Shown here in pieces: positions 58,186-64,000 of a stretch of 64,000 nucleotides of DNA. The position numbers were made by a program, and so were the translations under genes. Position 1 is the first letter of the stretch. Every line of letters begins with the position of its first letter. Under the pieces are notes generated by a model, which did not search any database, was not told where the DNA came from, and saw only the letters and a program-made list of their open reading frames with translations. The DNA is from Euptelea pleiosperma (Eukaryota; Streptophyta; Magnoliopsida; Ranunculales; Eupteleaceae): positions 2,914,001-2,978,000 of the forward strand of contig CM068548.1 in NCBI GenBank assembly GCA_035048495.1. Reading direction: 5' to 3'.

Positions 58186-61100
58186 TGATATTCGCTCAAA
58201 AGTGCATATTTTCCACTGTTATCTTCTAAGCGTTATCATACTCTCCTACGTAAAATTGCTCTAAGTTTCCACTTTTCTACGTAAGAGTCTATTTCATTAC
58301 GCAGAACACACTTTTCTGGACGAAATGGTATATTTGCATGCATTAAACACATTTTTGGAAGTCTAGGTATGCAGACATTATGATTGAGACTCATTACGCA
58401 TTTTCACTATTGCAGGAAACCCGATCAGATGATTCTCAAGACTTGCGGGCCCACGATCGACCACTTAAGCCCAACGACAAGCTTAAAAGGGCAACAGATC
58501 TTGCCATCAAGACACAGCCCAGCATGTGGACCTCGATTGTGTACTTCAAGGCACAGGTTGCTAAACTGATGAGTGATCAAATTTGAGGCCTATAGAGAAT
58601 GCCAGAGTTCAAGAGCTTAATATTCTAAAGCCTAAAGCCCGTCGTACATCGAGCCCGAAGTCAATCCACAATGTCAAAAGATCGTGGGCCATGATGAATG
58701 GTCCAGATTACATGAAGAAGGGTGAAACCAAGTGCTAGACCAAAGAGGACATCGAGATTGTTATACGAGGGTAATTGAAATGGCCAGCATGTGTGTTAGA
58801 ACCTCAGAAGTGGGCCAGCCAAAACCTTTGACATGCTGACATTTAAATAAATTGGTACTTGGAAGTGCAAGAACGGTTCTAATCCACCAAGCACAATGCT
58901 TTTGGCTTGCGACAAAGTAGTATAGAAGTGCGCTTGGTATATCCAAGAAATGGATGGTCTTGATTAAAATAGTGGCCGATTTGGTACATATGAAGCTGAT
59001 TGGCGCATAAGGTGATGTGGTGCAACAAATGATGGACTACCAATGCATGAACCAGTGTATAAAACATTAGATCAATGGGTCAGACTACCGGACCATACAA
59101 GGATTAAAATGGTGCCCCACGTGAAAGATGATGGACTAGATGATAGATACACAAAGTAACGGTGGATGCATATAAGAAGCTAGACGGATCGCTAAATAGG
59201 TAGCAAATCATAAGGGCATTATTGTCATACAAAGCTTGGTGACCGTTGGATGCATTAAATGACGGGTAATGGGTATGTTGGACTATCCTAATGAAGAGGT
59301 AGACCACACATTAGCCTTGATGGAGGGGGGATATATGTTTTCTTCTTTAATGGGCTGATGTGGCAGCACCTATTGGGAGGGAAGTGGGACCCAGCATGAA
59401 GCTAACGGTTTCCACATTGATTTGGAAACCGTTTCACCACATAAATCTTTCTTTTTATTCTCACTTTCTATTTTTTCCTAAAAACCCTAATCCCTTGATG
59501 AGAAATATATATTCTCTCAACCTAGCCAGCCGTCAAGCCCTCTCTCACATGCTAGACTTCTCCACAATGTTCTCTCCCACTACCATTAACGCCCCTACCA
59601 TTAACACCCCAGGCCTCATTTGAACTTCACAAAAAAAAACCTACCACCTCCTTCTCACCCTACCGCCCCCATCTCCATCTCTCCTTCTTGGGAAAACCCA
59701 GCCGCCACCTTCTTTGAGCGGATTCGGTGGCTGTTCTTGAAACAGCCACCGTTATCTCTTCCAAAATCAAACTAGAAAAAAAAAAAAAAACAGCAAAAGA
59801 AAAAGGAAGAAGAAGAAGAAGGAAGAGGGGGGATACCTACCTGCTGGATCGCCCTCTCCTTGCCATCCACATCCATCCACCAGCAGCCAACGTCCAGCCG
59901 CCTTCTTCAAGGCGTCTCACTTCACCACCGCCTGCACTGCCTAAACCTCCATTGTTGCTGCCTTCTCCAGCCACCCTCCAAATCACAGGTCATCTCCCTC
60001 ATAAGATCGGCAGGAGCACCACCATTTTTGTCCCAGCCTTCGTTCTCTACAGGCCGTCATCTTCATTCTTCTTCCACACCTTGCTGGCCCTTCTCCCCCC
60101 CATTCTCTACCACGTTCCACAATCTCCTCTCTCATCTTTCCCTCCTTCTTCACCGTTTTCTTCAAGAAAAAAAAAAAAGAGATAGAAGAAGAAAAGAGAG
60201 GAGGCTTACCTCCTCTGGAGTTGCCGCCATCCTCACCTTACTGCACTACCATTCACACCATCGGACTGGTCTGTCTAGTCCACCAATAGCAACCTCCACT
60301 TTCTCCTCTTCACCCTTCACGCCTGCAGTCTGGTCACCATGAACACCAGCAAATCAGCAACTCCACCACGTGGTCTCCAAGCATAGCAACCTGCCAAGCA
60401 CTCTACCGTCCTTTCCTCTCCCCCCACAACGGTGCTCTCTCTCTCTTTGCAACGCTGGTGGGCGACACAACACGTGCACACAAAACCAACAACCCCTCAA
60501 GGTTCCATCATTTTTTCGGGTTCCATGTAAACCCTTCACTCATGGCCAAACTCCCATTCACATGTCCAAGTCCGATGCATTGGCTGATCCGATTACCAGG
60601 GCCGAACCACTCAACGGGTGAGTCTTAAGGTTAGTCTTCCAAACTTTCTCTCTCTAGGGTAGTTCTCTCTCTAGATTTCTCTATCTAGTTCTCTCTTCGC
60701 TATATATTTTCTCTCTCTAGACCTTTTTAGCATCACTTTCTCTCTCCCCCATAGTTTCTCTCTCTAGGATAGCCTTCTTTGATAGTTCTATCTCTACTTT
60801 TTCTCATTTCTCTCTCTAATTTTTATGGCTTTCTAGATTATTTTTGAATTTAATTGTATTTTGTAAGACTCATTGAGAATGAATAAAATTGTTATTTTTA
60901 CATTTGTTAGTTTACTTTTGTGTTTTTTGGTTGTTTGTGGCAATTTCTCTCTCTAAAAATCACTAAGCATGTTTTAAATCGCTTCACCATTCTCACCCTA
61001 CCACAATTTCTGAGATAAATCCGTTATTTCATGTTCATGAGTCGCGCGAACTAACCCCGAGTGCGGATCGACATCCGACACGAAACTGCTATACAAAAAT

Positions 61101-61190
61101 CTCAAATTTTGCAGGATAATCGGATCAAATTACAAATCTTGTTGATTCTAGGGTTGCCGTAACCAACGACGCGGAAAAACCCTATTTTCA
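58186..61190 (+). repeat. Solo LTR S6 nested in S5
   Basis: 3005 bp, TGATATTCGC to CTATTTTCA, flanked by GTCAT (58181-58185 and 61191-61195). Its segment at about 58400-59400 differs strongly from the other LTRs, so it belongs to a separate subfamily. It has no clear 25-base palindrome but keeps the 3' stem-loop at 61061-61081. Confidence 0.92.
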
Positions 61191-62783
61191 GTCATTGGCT
61201 CTCCTACTCTCTTCATTCTTTGGGCTGACTTTTTTTTTTTTTTGATCTTCTTATTTAGCCCATATTTTGCCCATATCTTCTAGTCATAGCATGTGGGCTC
61301 TTTAAGCTTTGATAATGGGCTTTCCTGATCGATGTGGGCTTGCAAGTCTCGAGAATTGTCCCATCGGGATTTCCTGCGACAGAAGAAGCGCGTAATGAGA
61401 CTCTATCAGAATGACTTCATGTCTAGACTTCTGAAAATATGTTTAATGCATGCAAATATACCATTTCGTCCAGAAAAGTGTGTTCTATGCAACAAAAGAG
61501 ACTCTTACGTAGAAAAATAGATAAATAGAGCATTTTAACGTAGGAGAATGCAATAACACTAAAATGATAATTGCTTAAAATAAGCACTTTTGAGCAAATA
61601 TCAGGAAGGTAAGTGACTTAGTGGCAATAGGAGTTGATTAAAATAAACAAAATATAATGATCAAACTTAGTCTTTGGACAGAACTGAGTCAAAGTCAATT
61701 TTATTGACTAGTGGGATAGTCCAATCGATTGGACATGTATCCCCAATCGATTGGACATAGCCCAATCGATTGGAGACACTGTGTAATCGATTGGAGACTA
61801 CGAGGCAGAAACTTATTTGAGCACAATCGATTGAAGACTCTGTGAAATCGATTGGAGCCTTCCGGACAAAAATCTTTTTGAATACAATCAATTGGAGACT
61901 CTGTGTAATCGATTGGAGCCTTCGGGACAGAAAGTCATTTATGTCAAATCAATTAGAAAACCCTGTGCAATCGATTGGTGCCTTCGGAACAGAAAACTTA
62001 TTGAGCCCAATCAATGGACACTTATCCTCAATCAATTGGACATGGCCCAATCGATTGGACCAAGTATACAATTGATTGGACCTTGAACATATTGGTCTTT
62101 TTCAGATCCGAAATTCTAGGTTCCATCATCCCACGTTCCACACGACTTAGGGTCTTGAAATTCTATAAATAAAGCCTTTGCTTCTTTCTCTTAAAGATTG
62201 AGTCACTCTGTGTGTATTTAGAGAAGGCATAGAAGGGTTCTATTTATAGAATTCTAAGACCCTGAGTCGTGTGGAACGTGGGATGATGGAACCTAGAATC
62301 TTGGATCTGAGAAATACCAATTCTGTTCAAGGTTCAATTGATTGTACACTTGGTCCAATCGATTGGGGATAAGTGTCCAATCGATTGGGCTCAATAAGTT
62401 TTCTGTTCCGAAGGCACCAATCGATTGCACAGGGTTCTCCAATCGATTTGACATAAATAACTTTTTGTCCTGAAGGCTTCAATCAATTACGCAGAGTCTC
62501 CAATTGATTGTATTCAGAAAGATTTCTATCCCGAAGGCTCCAATCGATTTCACAGAGTTTTCAATCGATTGTGCTCAAATAAGTTTCTACCTCGTAGTTT
62601 TCAATCGATTACACAGTGTCTCCAATCGATTGGGGATACATGTCCAATTGATTGGACTATCCCACTAGTCAATAAAATTAACTTTGACTCGGTTCTGTCC
62701 AAAGACTAAGTTTGACCATTATATTTTGTTCATTTTAATCAACTCCTATGCCCACTATATCACTTACCTTCCTAACCGAGTGT

Positions 62784-64000
62784 TGATATTCGCTTAAAAG
62801 TGCATATTTTCCACTGTTATCTTCTAAGCATTTTTACACTCTCCTAAGTTAAAATGTTCTATTTATCTACTTTTCTACGTAAGAGTCTCTTTTGTTGCGT
62901 AGAACATACTTTTCTGGACGAAATGGTATATTTGCATGCATTAAACATATTTTCAGAAGTTTAGACATTGAGTCGTTCTGATAAAGTCTCATTACGCGCT
63001 TCTTCTATCGCAGGAAACTCCGATGGGACAATTGTCGAGACTTGCGAGCCCACATCGATCAGGAAAGCCCATTATCAAAGCTTAAAGAGCCCACATGCTA
63101 TGACTAGAAGATATGGGCCAAATATGGGCTGAATAAGAGGACCAAAAAGCTGGCCCAAAGAACGAAAAGAGTAGAAGAGCCAATGACCAAGAGATGGACC
63201 AAAGCGTTTAAAGCCACATGAGTCAGCAAGGAATGATAGTCTACTCTACTAGAGAAGCGTGAGGATGGTCACAGTGAAGACCAGGGTTCCAGACTCTCTG
63301 CCAGTGCTTTTCTCTCCATTATTCTCTCTTCTCTCTCTCTAAATTCTAATTTTCTCTCTCCTAACTCTAACCAACTCTCTCTCCATGACTCATCACCATC
63401 ATCCACCTCCACCGTTCTGACCATCTCATTGATCAATCGATCATCGGATCGACCGACTGTCCAGGTCAATATCCCATTCCTTTCTGCTATCAAACAAATC
63501 CCCTCTTATGCCAAATTCCTCAAGGACTTGTGTGCAGTTAAGAGACGTACGCATGTACCCAAAGCTGCCTTCTTGGCTGAAAAAGCTACAGCGTTCATTC
63601 AACGCAACAGTGTGATCAAACACAAGGATCTAGGTAGCCCAATTGTCCAATGTGAAATTGGAGACAACTTTAGCTGCACTGCCTTGCTAGATTTAGGGGC
63701 TAGCGTTAACCTCATACCATTCTCGGTATATCAGCAGTTAGGACTGAAAGATATGAAGCCTACGAATATCACCCTGAAATTGGCTGATCAGTCCATCAAG
63801 ATTCCAAGAGGAATCATTGAAGATGTCCTAGTAAAAGTCGCTGACTTTTATTATGCTGTGGACTTTATCATTCTCGACACCGAGCCGCGTCATGATAACC
63901 GCATTCCGGTCATCTTAGGCCGTCCATTCCTTGCCACCGCGAATGCACACATCGGGTGCCGAGATGGAAACATGTCCATCACTTTCGGTAACCTCAAAGC
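62784..64000 (+). mobile_element. Gypsy element G3, rearranged, runs off the window
   Basis: An LTR start TGATATTCGC at 62784, in the right arm of the copia dimer (5-bp target expected AGTGT, 62779-62783), follows the family LTR to about 63300. It then runs through about 160 bases not matched elsewhere here and enters the gag-protease linker at 63465. The rest of the LTR, primer site, leader and gag are missing, so a large deletion or template switch joined LTR to protease. Confidence 0.8.
63465..64000 (+). CDS. pro: G3 aspartic protease, partial
   Basis: An open frame runs to the window edge. VNIPFLSAIKQIPSYAKFL, then the protease with active site LLDLGASVNLIP (Asp codon 63690-63692) and VILGRPFLATANAHIGC. 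It matches the G2 protease at 37139-37702 but keeps the usual GRPFLATA. The codon before the linker is CAG (63462-63464) where G2 has TAG. No start codon is evident: the frame enters from the rearranged upstream sequence, so despite its intact look it is a fragment of a larger polyprotein. Confidence 0.85.

Larger units (their letters stand above)
55923..61603 (-). repeat. Solo LTR S5, reverse, in copia LTR
   Basis: Gypsy-family LTR in reverse orientation flanked by GGAAG (55918-55922 and 61604-61608). Its own sequence is 55923-58185 plus 61196-61603, 2671 bp. Palindrome at 57324-57348; conserved stem-loop at 56030-56050; terminal hairpin partly kept near 61570-61590. Confidence 0.92.
55691..62783. 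repeat. Inverted dimer of copia-family LTR 5' parts
   Basis: Left arm, forward: 55691-55922 and, after the nested gypsy LTRs, 61609 to about 62171 (LTR start, CAATCGATTG array, TTCTATAAATA). Right arm, reversed: about 62240-62783, ending in the reverse complement of CTCGGTTAGGAAGGTAAGTG. The centre is a spacer at about 62172-62240. The arms differ by point changes and a missing repeat unit of about 20-25 bases. G3 cuts the right arm at 62784. Confidence 0.8.

Noticed and set aside
61609..62783. Inverted LTR repeat as a sequencing hairpin artefact
   Set aside because: The arms differ by several percent and by a repeat unit, and each is interrupted by different insertions, so it is probably real and old; reads should still confirm it.

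Overview
The window is plant nuclear DNA made almost wholly of nested transposable elements. I find no host protein gene, tRNA, rRNA or CRISPR array. Ty3/gypsy elements with a tRNA-Asp-type primer site and 2.4-3.0 kb LTRs, a Ty1/copia element with an initiator-Met primer site, and a CACTA (En/Spm) transposon together point to a repeat-rich flowering plant. The sequence alone does not name the species.

Left block (1-22171): the oldest layer is a copia-family LTR (9850-10481 and 20824-about 21230). The 3' half of gypsy element G1 (RT, RNase H, integrase, 3' LTR; 1-9849) is inserted in it, and G1's LTR holds a solo LTR (4841-7538, TSD GCATG). A complete copia element, C1 (10482-20818, TSD TGCGC), sits in the same old LTR and carries another gypsy solo LTR (16715-19075, TSD GTGGG). 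A stretch of copia internal DNA in reverse orientation follows (21231-22171).

Middle block (22175-about 48400): a minus-strand CACTA transposon with a CACTACAGG terminus, subterminal repeats, a TNP2-type transposase and a second-protein region. It is split by gypsy element G2 (25530-45616, TSD GCTTC), which has both LTRs, primer site, decayed gag-pol and polypurine tract. G2's 5' LTR holds a solo LTR (27522-32701, TSD GCTGT), which holds a reversed solo LTR (29082-31861, TSD GTGGT). This makes four layers.

Right block (48400-64000): gene-free DNA with short tandem repeats, then a foldback element (about 50490-55607) interrupted by an unrelated 3.75 kb solo LTR (51325-55074, TSD TTCAA). Next come two copia-family LTR halves in inverted orientation (55634-62783), interrupted by nested gypsy solo LTRs (55923-61603, TSD GGAAG; 58186-61190, TSD GTCAT). 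At the edge a rearranged gypsy element, G3 (62784-64000), joins an LTR start directly to the protease region.

Nothing here looks able to move on its own. The observations most worth following are two TAG codons shared by G1 and G2, which are the only stops in 2.78 kb of G1 pol; a 25-base palindrome and other conserved stem-loops inside the gypsy LTRs; an array of CAATCGATTG palindromes in the copia LTR; and the inverted LTR dimer. No new biological system with a recognisable function is evident.
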